DNA of 64,000 nucleotides from Dipteronia dyeriana (lineage: Eukaryota; Streptophyta; Magnoliopsida; Sapindales; Sapindaceae), in assembly GCA_032871835.1 (NCBI GenBank), contig CM065296.1:52419288-52483287 (forward strand). The letters are read 5' to 3'. Within the stretch, counting starts at the first letter, position 1, and the number at the start of each line of letters is the position of its first letter. Positions 10,477 through 21,205 of this stretch are shown one piece after another. Made by a program: the position numbers and the translations under genes. The notes under the pieces were generated by a model. That model did no database searches and had not been told where the DNA came from. It saw only the letters and a list, made by a program, of their open reading frames with translations.

Positions 10477-13400
10477 CCTTGGTAGGGCTACCAAACCAAA
10501 GAAGGATCCGAGTGTAAGAGCATAGTTGCCATCCAGATCTTAAGACCAAGTAATAGCTGGACAACGCTCCTTATGCCTTGTTCGGGCTACCACCTTCAAG
10601 AAGGTTCTGAGTGTAAGAGCATAGTTGCAATCTAAATCTAAAGACTAGGAAATAGCTAGATACCGCTCATGATGCCTTGTCGGGCTACCAGTCCCAAGAA
10701 GGGTCTGAGTGTAATAGCATAGTTGTCATCCAGATCTCAAGACCAGGAAATAGCTAGGTAGCGCTTCGGATGACTTGGTCAGGGTACCACCCCCAAGTAG
10801 GATCTGAGTGTAAGAGCATAGTTGCCATCCTGACCTCGGGACCAGGAAATTGCTTGATAGCCCTCCTGATGCCTTGGTCGGGCTACTACCTTCAGATGGA
10901 TCTGAATGCAAGAGCATTATTGCCATCCAGATCTGTAGACTAGGAAATGGCTAGATAGAATTTCTGATGCCTTGGTCAGGCTTTCACCCCTAAGATGGAT
11001 CTGAGTGTAAGAGCATAGTTGCCATCCAGATCTCAAGACCAGGAAATAGCTAGATAGCGCTTTTGATGACTTGTTCAGCCTACCACCCCTTAGAAGCGTC
11101 TAAGTGTAAGAGCATAGTTGCCATCTAGATCTTAAGACAAGGAAAAAGCTAGGTATCTCTCCTGATGCCTTGGTCGGGCTACAACCCTCAAGAAGGATCT
11201 AAGTGTGAGAGCATAGTTACCATCCATATCTCAAGACCAGGAAATAGCTAGATAGGCCTCCTCAAGCTACAACCCATAAGAAGGATCTGAGTGTAAGAGC
11301 ATAGTTGCCGTCCAGATCTCAAGACCAGGAAATAGCGAGGTAACGCTCCTGATGCTTTGGTCAGGCTACAACCCCCAGGAAGGATCTGAGTGTGAAAGCA
11401 TAAATGCCATCCAAATCTCAAGACCATGAAATAGCTAGGTAGCGCTCATGATGCCTTGGTCGGGCTACCACCCCAAGAAGGATCCGAGTGTAAGAGAATA
11501 GTTGCCATCCAGATCTTAAGACCAAGTAATAGCTGGACAGCGCTCCCTATGCCTTGTTTGGGCTACCACCTTCAAGAAGGTTCTGAGTGTAAGAGCATAG
11601 TTGCCATCCAGATCTAAAGACTAGGAAATAGCTAGATAGCGCTCATGTTGCCTTGTTGGGCTACCAGTCCCAAGAAGGGTCTGAGTGTAATAGCATAGTC
11701 GTCATCCAGATCTCAAGACCAGGAAATAGCTAGGTAGCGCTCCTGATGACTTGGGCAGGCTACCACCCCCTAGAAGGATCTGAGTGTAAGAGCATAGTTA
11801 CCATCCAGACCTTGAGACCAGGAAATAGCTTGATAGCCCGCCTGATGCCTTGGTTAAGCTACCACCCCTAGATGGATCTGAGAGCAAGAGCATTGTTGCC
11901 ATCCAGATCTGTAGACTAGGAAATAGCTAGATAGCCTTTCTGATGCCTTAGTTGGGCTTTCACCCCTAAGAAGGATCTGAGTGTAAGAGAATAGTTGCCA
12001 TCCAGATCTCAAGACTAGGAAATAGCTAGATAGTGCTTCTAAAGACTTGGTCGGCCTACTACCCCTTAAAAATAACTAAGTGTAAGAGCATAGTTGCCAT
12101 CTAGATTTCAAGACAAGGAAAAAGCTAGGTATCTCTCCTGATGCTTTGGTCGGGCTACAACCCTCAAGAAGGATCTGAGTGTGAGAGCATAGTTTCCATA
12201 CAGATCTCAAGACCAGGAAATAGCTAGATAGCCTTCCTTAGGCTACAACCCCTAAGAAGGATCTGAGTGTAAGAGCATAGTTGCCATCCAGATCTCAAGA
12301 CCAGGAAATAGCTAGGTAGCGCTCTTGATGCCTTGGTTGGGCTACAACCCACAAGAAAGATCTGAGTGTGAAAGCATAAATGCCATCCAGATCTCAAGAC
12401 TAGGAAATAGCTAGGTAGCGCTCATGATGCCTTGTTCGGGCTACCACCCCTAAGAAGGATCAGAGTGTAATAGCATAGTGCCATCCAGAATTCAAGACCA
12501 GGAAATAGCTAGATAGCGCTTCTGATGCCTTGGTCGGCCTACCGCACCTTAAAAGCGTCTAAGTGTAAGAGCATAGTTGCCATCCAGATCTCAATAAAAG
12601 GAAAAAGCTAGGTATCTCTTCTGATGCCCTAGTCGGGCTACATCCCCTAAGAAGGATCTGAGTGTGAGAGTATAGTTTCCATCCAGATCTAGGGACCAGG
12701 AAATAGCTAGATAGCCCTCCTGATGCCTTGGTAGGGCTACCACCCACAAGATCGATCTAAGTGTAAGAGAATTGTTGCCATCTAGATCTGTAGACTATGA
12801 AATACCTGATGCCTTGGTTGGACTTTCACCCCTAAGGAGGATCCGATTGTAAGAGCATAGTTGCCATCCAGATCTCAAGACCAGGAAATAGATAGGTAGC
12901 GCTCCTGATGACTTGGTCGGGCTACCACCCCTAGGAAGGATCTGAGTGTAAAAGTATAGTTGCCATTAAGATCTCGGGGACAGGAAATAGCTCGATAGCC
13001 CTACCGATGCCTTGGTAGGTCTACCAACCCAAGAAGGATCTGAGTGTAAGAGCATAGTTTCCATCTAAATTTTAAGACCAAGTAATAGCTGGACAGCGCT
13101 CCTTATGCCTTGGTCGGGCTACCACCTTCAAGAAGGTTCTGAGTGTAAAAGCATAGTTTCCACCCTGATCTCAAGACTAGGAAATAGATAGATAGCGCTC
13201 TTGATGCCTTGTCGGGCTACAATACCCAAGAAGTGTCTGAGTGTAATGGCATAGTTGTCATCCAGATCTCAAGACCAGGAAATCGCTAGGTAGCACTACT
13301 GATGACTTGGTCGGGCTACCACCCCTAACAAGGATCTGAGTGTAAGAGCATTGTTGCCATCAAGATCTCGGGACCAGGAATAGCTAGATAGCCCACCTGA

Positions 13401-14141
13401 TGCCTTGGTCAGGCTTCCACCCCCAAGATGGATCTGAGTGTAGAGCATTGTTGCCATCCAGATCTGTAGACTAGGAAATTGCTAGATAGCCTCCTGATGA
13501 CTTGGTCGGGCTACAACCCCCAAGAAGGATCTGAGTGTAAGAGCATAATTGTCATCCAGAACTCAAGACAAGGAAATAGCTAGATAGCGCTCCTGATGCC
13601 TTGGTCGGGCTACCACCTCAAAGAAGGTTCTGAGTGTAAAAGCATAGTTGCCATCCAGATCTCAAGACCAGGAAATTGCTAGGTAGTGCTCCTGATGCCT
13701 TGGTCAGGATACCCCTCTTAAGAAGGACCTGAGTGTAAGAGCATAGTTGCCATCCAGATCTCAAGACTAGGAAATAGCTAGATAGCGCTCCTGATGCCTT
13801 GTCGGGCTACCACTCCCAAGAAAGGTCTGAGTGTAATGGCATAGTTGTCATTCAGATCTCAAGATCAGGAAATAGCTAGGTAACGCTCCTGATAACTTGG
13901 TCGGTTTACCACCCCCAAGAAGGATCTGAGTGTAAGAGCATAGTTGCCATCCAGGTCTTGTGACCTGGAAATAGCTAGATAGCCCTCATGATGCCTTGGT
14001 CGAGCTACCACACCCAAGATGGATCTGAGTGTAAGAGCATTGTTGCCATCCAGATCAATAGACTAGGAAATAGCTAGATAGCCTTCCTGATGCCTTGGTC
14101 GGACTTTCACCCCTAAGAAGGATCTGAGTGTAAGAGCATAG
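10462..14141. repeat. HOR-B copy 2, internally shortened (3,680 bp)
   Basis: Aligns with copy 1 in segments. 10,462-11,472 matches 5,515-6,525. At 11,472 the match jumps to 7,804, so about 1,279 bp (about 13 monomers) of copy 1 is absent. From there to 14,141 it follows copy 1 to its end at 10,461. Two smaller differences occur: 112 bp present here at about 11,760-11,870 but absent from copy 1, and about 100 bp missing here at about 13,485 relative to 9,706-9,816. Apart from these indels, long stretches such as 10,381-10,475 and 14,061-14,155 look identical by eye. Confidence 0.82.
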
Positions 14142-14162
14142 ATAGCCCTCCTGATCTCAAGA
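14136..14162. other. double junction: HOR-B start fused to an internal HOR-B monomer
   Basis: The 10,461-type join (GCATA/GATAGCCCTCCTGAT) is repeated here, but after 14 bases of the next unit the sequence switches at CTGAT/CTCAAGACC into a different monomer. That monomer matches about 9,094 of copy 1 and continues at offset about 5,062. GAT is shared by both sides (CTGATGCC and AGATCTC), so the switch may be microhomology-mediated. Confidence 0.78.
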
Positions 14163-14832
14163 CCAGGAAATAGATAGGTAGCGCTCCTGATGACTTGGTA
14201 GGGCTACCACCCCCAATAAGGATCTGAGTGTTAGAGAATAGTTGCAATTAAGATCTCGGGGACACGAAATAGCTAGATAGCCCTACTGATGCCTTGGTAG
14301 GTCTACCAACCCCAAGAAGGATCTGGGTGTAAGAGCATAGTTTCCATCCAAATTTTAAGACCAAGTAATAGCTGGACAGCGCTCCTTATGCCTTGGTCGG
14401 GCTACCACCTTCAAGAAGGTTCTGAGTGTAAGAGCATAGTTTCCATCTAGATCTCAAGACTAGGAAATAGCTAGATAGCGCTCTTGATGCCTTGTCAGGC
14501 TACAACTCCCAAAAAGTGTCTGAGTGTAATAGCATAGTTGTCATCCAGATCTCAAGAACAGGAAATAGCTAGGTAGCACTACTGATGTCTTGGTCGGGCT
14601 ACCACCCCTAAGAAGGATCTGAGTGTAAGAGCATTGTAGCCATCCAGATCTCGGGACCAGGAATAGCTAGATAGCCCACCTTATGCCTTGGTCGGGCTTC
14701 CACCCCCAAGATTGATCTGAGTTTAAGAGCATTGTTGCCATCCAGATCTGTAGACTAGGAAATTGCTAGGTAGCCTCCTTGATGCCTTGGTCAAGCTTTC
14801 ACCCATAAGAAGGATCTGAGTGTAAGAGCATA
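14142..14832. repeat. HOR-B copy 3 fragment (~0.69 kb)
   Basis: After the double junction this segment follows the HOR-B part at about 9,094-9,770 (offset 5,061-5,062). This includes the AAATTTTAAGACCAAG monomer (9,288 and 14,350) and the CTAGGAAATTGCTAG monomer (9,682 and 14,743). Homology to HOR-B then stops. Confidence 0.75.
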
Positions 14833-15339
14833 GTGCCATCCAGAATTCAAGACCCGGAAATAGCTAGATAGCACTTCTGATGCCTTAGTCGGCCTACCAC
14901 CCCTTAGAAGCGTTTAAGTGTAAAAGCATAGTTACCATTCAGAACTCAAGAGATGGAAAAAGCTAGGTATGTCTCCTGATGCCTTGGTCGGTCTACAACC
15001 CTTGAGAAGGATCTAAGTGTGAGAGCATAGTTTCCATCCAGATCTAGAGACTAGGAAATAGCTAGATATCCCTCCTCGGGCTACCACCCCTAAGAAGGAT
15101 CTGAGTGTAAGAGCATAGTTGCCATCCAGATCTCAAGACCAGGAAATAGCTAGGTAGCGCTCCTGATGCCTTGGTCGGGCTACCACCCCCAATAAGGATC
15201 TAAGTGTTTAAGCATAAATGCCAACCAGATCTCAAGACCAAGAAATAGCTAGGTAGCGCTTGTGATGCCTTGGTCGGGCTACAGCCCTTAAGAAGGATCT
15301 GAGTGTAAGAGCATAGTTGCCATCCAGATCTCTGGACCA
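14833..15339. repeat. transition monomers between HOR-B and HOR-C
   Basis: About five ordinary monomers of the same satellite. Some resemble the HOR-C GAATTCAAGACC and TATCTCTCC classes, but I could not place the block in a regular HOR at high similarity. Nothing other than satellite is visible. Confidence 0.7.
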
Positions 15340-17991
15340 GGAAATAGCTAGGTAGTGCTCCTGATGCCTTGGTCGGGATACCCCTCTTAAGAAAGACCTG
15401 AGTGTAAGAGTATAGTTGCCATCCAGATCTCAAGACCAGGAAATAGCTAGATAGCGCTCTTGATGCCTTGTCGGGCTACCACTCCCAAGAAAGGTCTGAG
15501 TGTAATAGCATTGTTGTCATCCAGATCTCAAGACCAAGAAATAGCTAGGTAGCGTTCCTGATGACTTGGTCGGTCTACCACCCCCAAGAAGGATCTGAGT
15601 GTAAGAGCATAGTTGCCATACAGATCTTGTGACCTGGAAATAGCTAGATAGCCCTCATGATGCCTTGGTCGGGCTACCACACCCAAGTTGGATCTGAGTG
15701 TAAGAGCAATGTTGCCATCCAGATCTGTAGACTAGGAAATAGCTAGATAGCCTTCTTGATGCCGTGGTCGGACTTTCACCCCTAAGAAGGATCTGAGTGT
15801 AAGAGTATAGTGCCATCCGGAATTCAAGACCAGGAAATAGCTAGATAGCGCTTCTGATGCCTTGGTCGGCCTACCACCCCTTAGAAGCCTCTAAGTGTAA
15901 GAGCATAGTTGCCATACAGATCTCAAGACTAGGAAAAAGCTAGGTATCTCTCCAGATGCCTTGGTCGGGCTACAACCCCCAAGAAGGATCTAAGTCTGAG
16001 AGCATAGTTCCCATCCAGATTTTGAGACCAGGAAATAGCTAGATAGCCCTCCTCACGCTACTACCCTCAAGAAGGATCTGAGTGTAAGAGCATAGTTGCC
16101 ATCCAGGTATCAAGATCAGGAAAAAGCTAGGTAGCACTCCTGATGCCTTGGTTGGGCTACAACCCCTAGGAAGGATCTGAGTGTGAAAGCATAAATGCCA
16201 TCCAAATCTCAAGCCAAGAAAAAGCTAGGTAGCGCTCCTGATGCCTTGGTCCGGCTACCACCCCTAAGAAGGATCCGAGTGTATGAGCATAGTTGCCATC
16301 TAGATCTCTGGACCAGGAAATAGCCAGATAGTGTTCATAATGCCTTGGTCAGGCTACAACCTCCAATAAGGGTCTGAGTGTAAGAGCATTTTTATCATCC
16401 AGATCTCAAGACCAGGAAATAGCTAGATAGCACTTCTGATGCCTTGGTCGGCCTACCACCCCTTAGAAGCGTCTAAGTGTAAGAGCATAGTTGTAGTTGC
16501 CATAAAGATCTCAAGACTAGGAAAAAGCTAGGTATCTCTCCAGATGCCTTGGTCGGGCTACAACCCCCAAGAAGGATCTAAGTGTGAGAGCATAGTTCCC
16601 ATCCAGATTTCGAGACCAGGAAATAGCTAGATAGCCCTTCTCAAGCTACCACCCTCAAGAAGGATATGAGTGTAAGAGCATAGTTGCCATCCAGGTATCA
16701 AGATCAGGAAATAGCCAGGAAGCGCTCCTGATGCTTTGTCAGGCTACCACTCCTAAGAAGAGTCTGAGTGTAATAGCATAGTTGTCATCCAGATCTCAAG
16801 ACCGGGAAATAGTTAGGTAGTGCTCCTGATGACTTAGTCAGGCTACCACCCCTAAGAAGGATCTGAGTGTAAGAGCATATTTGCCATTCAGATCTCGGGA
16901 CAAGGAAATAGCTAGATAGCCCTCCTGATGCCTTGGTCGGGCTACCACCCCTAAGATGGAACTGAGTGTAAAAGAATTGTTGCCTTCCAGATCTGTAGAC
17001 TAGAAAAGAGCTAGACAGCCTTTCTGATGCCTTGGTCGGGCTTTCACCCATAAGAAGGATCTGAGTGTAAGAGCATAGTTGCCATCCAGATCTCTAGACC
17101 AGGAAATAGCTAGATAGTTCTCACAATGCCTTGGTCGGGCTACCACCCCCAAGAAGGGTCTGAGTGTAAGAGCATAGTTGTCATCCAGATCTAAAGACCA
17201 GGAAATAGCTAGATAGTGCTCCTGATGCCTTGGTCGGGCTAATACCCCCAAAAAGGTTCTAAGTGTAAAAGCATAGCTGCCATCCAGATATCAAGACCAG
17301 AAAATAGCTAGGTAGCGCTCCTGATGCCCTGGTCGGGATACCCCTCCTAAGAAGGACCTAAGTGTAAGAGCATTGTTTCCATCTAAATCTCAAGACCAGG
17401 AAATAGCTAGATAGCTCTCCTGATGCCTTGTCGGGCTACCACTCCCAAGAAGGGTCTGAGTGTAATAGCATAGTTGTCATCCAGTTCTCAAGACCAGGAA
17501 ATAGATAGGTAGCGCTCCCAATGACTTAGTCGGGCTAGCACCCCCAAGAACGATCTGAGTGTAAGAGCATAGTTTCCACCCAGATCTCGGGACCAGGAAA
17601 TAGCTAGATAGCCCTCCTGATGCCATGGTCGGGCTACCACCCCTAAGATGGATCTGATTGTGAGAGAATTGTTGCCATCCAGATCTGTAGACTAGGAAAT
17701 AGCTAGATAGCCTTCCTGATGCCTTGGTCGGGCTTTCACCCCTAAGAAGAATCTGAGTGTAAGAGCATAGTTGCCATCCAGATCTCAAGACCAGGAAATA
17801 GATAGGTAGCGCTCCTGATGACTTGGTCGGGCTACAACCCCCAAGAAGGATCTGAGTGTAAGAGCATAGTTGTCATCAAGATCACAAGACCTGGAAATAG
17901 CTAGATAGCGCTCCTGATGCCTTGGTCGGGCTACCACCCTCAAGAAGATTCTGAGTGGAAAAGCATAGTTGCCATCCAGATCTCAAGACCA
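15340..17991. repeat. HOR-C copy 1 (2,652-bp, ~27-monomer unit)
   Basis: Matches the next unit at offset 2,652; for example, GGAATTCAAGACC at 15,819 corresponds to 18,471. It matches the third unit at offset 5,866 (16,300 to 22,166). It contains short monomers in which CCTCCTC or CCTTCTC runs straight into the CTAC segment (about 16,050 and 16,641), and the six-base duplication GTTGTAGTTGCC near 16,490. The left edge near 15,340 is gradual, because similarity is already moderate from about 15,250. Confidence 0.82.
17771..17869 (+). repeat. representative full-length 99-bp monomer
   Basis: This is an exact 99-bp example used here to number the monomer. It begins at TTGCC and ends before the next TTGTC at 17,870. 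Landmarks by monomer position are: BglII palindrome AGATCT 10-15; GACCAGGAAATAG 19-31; GGTAGC 35-40; AfeI palindrome AGCGCT 38-43; CTTGG 52-56; GTCGGGCTACC 56-66; a C-rich run 68-72; CCAAGAAGG 71-79; GATCTGAGTGTAAG 79-92; AGCATAG 93-99. The consensus has 52 G or C out of 99. Two CpGs (40-41 and 58-59) are the most obviously variable sites. The choice of position 1 is arbitrary because the array is continuous. Confidence 0.95.
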
Positions 17992-18752
17992 GGAAATAGC
18001 TAGGTAGTGCTCCTGGTGCCTTGGTCGGGATACCCCTCTTAAGAAGGACCTGAGTGTAAGAGTATAGTTGCCATCCAGATCTCAAGACCAGGAAATAGCT
18101 AGATAGCGCTATTGATGCCTTGTCGGGCTACCACTCCCAAGAAAGGTCTGAGTGTAATAGCATTGTTGTCATCCAGATCTCAAGACCAAGAAATAGCTAG
18201 GTAGCGTTCCTGATGACTTGGTCGGTCTATCACCCCCAAGAAGGATCTGAGTGTAAGAGCATAGTTGCCATACAGATCTTGTGACCTAGAAATAGCTAGA
18301 TAGCCCTCATGATGCCTTGGTTGGGCTACCACACCCAAGTTGGATCTGAGTGTAAGAGCATTGTTGCCATCCAGATCTGTAGACTAGGAAATAGCTAGAT
18401 AGCCTTCTTGATGCCGTGGTCGGACTTTCACCCCTAAGAAGGATCTGAGTGTAAGAGTATAGTAACATCCGGAATTCAAGACCAGGAAATAGCTAGATAG
18501 CGCTTCTGATGCCTTGGTCGGCCTACCACCCCTTAGAAGCCTCTGAGTGTAAGAGCATAGTTGCCATAAAGATCTCAAGACTAGGAAAAAGCTAGGTATC
18601 TCTCCAGATGACTTGGTCGGGCTACAACCCCCAAGAAGGATCTAAGTGTGAGAGCATAGTTCCCATCCAGATTTCGAGACCAGGAAATAGCTAGATAGCC
18701 CTCCTCAGGCTACTACCCTCAAGAAGGATCTGAGTGTAAGATCATAGTTGCC

Positions 18753-19340
18753 ATCCAGGTATCAAGATCAGGAAATAGCTAGGTAGCGCTCTTGATGCCT
18801 TGGTTTGGGCTACAACCCCTAGGAAGGATCTGAGTGTGACCAGGAAAAAGCTAGGTAGCGCTCCTGATGCCTTGGTCCGGCTACCACCCCTAAGAAGGAT
18901 TTGAGTGTATGAGCATAGTTGGCATCTAGATCTCTGGACCAGGAAATAGCTAGATAGTGTTCATAATGCCTTGGTCAGGCTACCACCTCCAATAAGGGTC
19001 TGAGTGTAAGAGCATTTTTATCATCCAGATCTCAAGACCAGGAAATAGCTAGATAGCACTTCTGATGCCTTGGTCGGCCTACCACCCTTTAGAAGCGTCT
19101 AAGTGTAAAAGCATAGTTGTAGTTGCCATACAGATCTCAAGACTAGGAAAAAGCTAGGTATCTCTCCAGATGCCTTGGTCGGGCTAAAACCCCCAAGAAG
19201 GATCTAAGTGTGAGAGCATAGTTCCCATCCAGATTTCGAGACCAGGAAATAGCTAGATAGCCCTTCTCAAGCTACCACCCTCAAGAAGGATCTGAGTGTA
19301 AGAGCATAGTTTCCATCCAGGTATCAAGATCAGGAAATAG
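18753..19340. repeat. 588-bp (6-monomer) block, first of a tandem pair in HOR-C copy 2
   Basis: The ATCTCTGGACCAGG monomer occurs at 18,926 and again at 19,514, an offset of 588, with the flanking monomers in the same order. HOR-C copies 1 and 3 carry only one version of this block (16,300 and 22,166). It includes the 26-bp shortened monomer at 18,839. Confidence 0.8.
18830..18850. other. 26-bp deletion junction inside a HOR-C monomer
   Basis: GAGTGTGA is followed directly by CCAGGAAAAAGC. The equivalent places in the other copies (about 16,182, 19,395 and 22,047) have GAAAGCATAAATGCCATCC and the BglII segment in between. The BglII site of this monomer is lost. This fixes the change from offset 3,214 to 3,240 between copies 2 and 3. 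Confidence 0.85.
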
Positions 19341-19928
19341 CTAGGTAGCGCTCTTGATGCCTTGGTTGGGCTACAACCCCTAGGAAGGATCTGAGTGTGA
19401 AAGCATAAATGCCATCCAGATCTCAAGCCAGGAAAAAGCTAGGTAGCGCTCCTGATGCCTTGGTCCGGCTACCACCCCTAAGAAGGATTTGAGTGTATGA
19501 GCATAGTTGGCATCTAGATCTCTGGACCAGGAAATAGATAGATAGTGTTCATAATGCCTTGGTCAGGCTACAACCTCCAATAAGGGTCTGAGTGTAAGAG
19601 CATTTTTATCATCCAGATCTCAAGACCAGGAAATAGCTAGATAGCATTTCTGATGCCTTGGTCGGCCTACCACCCCTTAGAAGCGTCTAAGTGTAAGAGC
19701 ATAGTTGTAGTTGCCATAAAGATCTCAAGACTAGGAAAAAGCTAGGTATCTCTCTAGATGCCTTGGTCGGGCTACAACCCCCAAGAAGGATCTAAGTGTG
19801 AGAGCATAGTTCCCATCCAGATTTCGAGACCAGGAAATATCTAGATAGCCCTTCTCAAGCTACCACCCTCAAGAAGGATCTGAGTGTAAGAGCATAGTTG
19901 CCATCCAGGTATCAAGATCAGGAAATAG
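19341..19928. repeat. 588-bp block, second of the tandem pair in HOR-C copy 2
   Basis: Second member of the six-monomer duplication. Unlike the first member it keeps the complete monomer at about 19,395, so the 26-bp loss at 18,839 happened after the duplication or was not copied. After 19,928 the sequence follows the HOR-C order seen after 16,715 in copy 1. Confidence 0.78.
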
Positions 19929-21205
19929 CCAGGAAGCGCTCCTGATACTTTGTCAGGCTACCACTCCCAAGAAGAGTCTGAGTGTAATAGCATAGTTGTC
20001 ATCCAGATCTCAAGACCGGGAAATAGTTAGGTAGTGTTCCTGATGACTTAGTCAGGCTACCACCCCTAAGAAGGATCTGAGTGTAAGAGCATATTTGCCA
20101 TCCAGATCTCGGGATAAGGAAATAGCTAGATAGCCCTCCTGATGCCTTGGTCGGGCTGACACCCCTAAGATGGATCTGAGTGTAAAAGAATTGTTGCCTT
20201 CCAGATCTGTAGACTAGAAAAGAGCTAGACAGCCTTTCTGATGCCTTGGTCGGGCTTTCACCCCTACGAAGGATCTGAGTGTAAGAGCATAGTTGCCATC
20301 CAGATCTCTAGACCAGGAAATAGCTAGATAGTTCTCATAATGCCTTGGTCGGGCTACCACCCCCAAGAAGGGTCTGAGTGTAAGAGCATAGTTGTCATCC
20401 AGATCTAAAGACCAGGAAATAGCTAGATAGTGCTCCTGATGCCTTGGTCGGGCTAATACCCCCAAAAAGGTTCTAAGTGTAAAAGCATAGCTGCCATCCA
20501 GATATCAAGACAAGAAAATAGCTAGGTAGCGCTCCTGATGCCCGGGTCGGGATACCCCTCCTATGAAGGACCTAAGTGTAAGAGCATTGTTGCCATCTAA
20601 ATCTCAAGACCAGGAAATAGCTAGATAGCTCTCCTGATGCCTTGTCGGGCTACCACTCCCAAGAAGGGTCTGAGTGTAATAGCATAGTTGTCATCCAGTT
20701 CTCAAGACCAAGAAATAGATAGGTAGCGCTCCCGATGACTTAGTCGGGCTAGCACCCCCAAGAACGATCTGAGTGTAAGAGCATAGTTTCCACCCAGATC
20801 TCGGGACCAGGAAATAGCTAGATAGCCCTCCTGATGCCATGGTCGGACTACCACCCCTAAGATGGATCTGATTGTGAGAGAATTGTTGCCATCCAGATCT
20901 GTAGACTAGGAAATAGCTAGATAGCCTTCCTGATGCCTTGGTCGGGCTTTCACCCCTAAGAAGAATCTGAGTGTAAGAGCATAGTTGCCATCCAGATCTC
21001 AAGACCAGGAAATAGATAGGTAGCGCTCCTGATGACTAAGTCGGGATACAACCCCCAAGAAGGATCTGAGTGTAAGAGCATTGTTGTCATCCAGATCACA
21101 AGACCTGGAAATAGCTAGATAGCGCTCCTGATGCCTTGGTCGGGCTACCACCCTCAAGAAGGTTCTGAGTGTAAAAGCATAGTTGCCATCCAGATCTCAA
21201 GACCA

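Larger units (their letters stand above)
17992..21205. repeat. HOR-C copy 2, expanded (3,214 bp)
   Basis: The same unit as copy 1, but longer. It carries an extra tandem 588-bp block and a 26-bp loss at about 18,839 (2,652 - 26 + 588 = 3,214). The part from about 16,300 to 18,830 aligns with 19,514-22,050 at offset 3,214. Open stretches at 17,000, 17,477 and 17,882 recur exactly 3,214 bp later at 20,214, 20,691 and 21,096. Confidence 0.85.
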
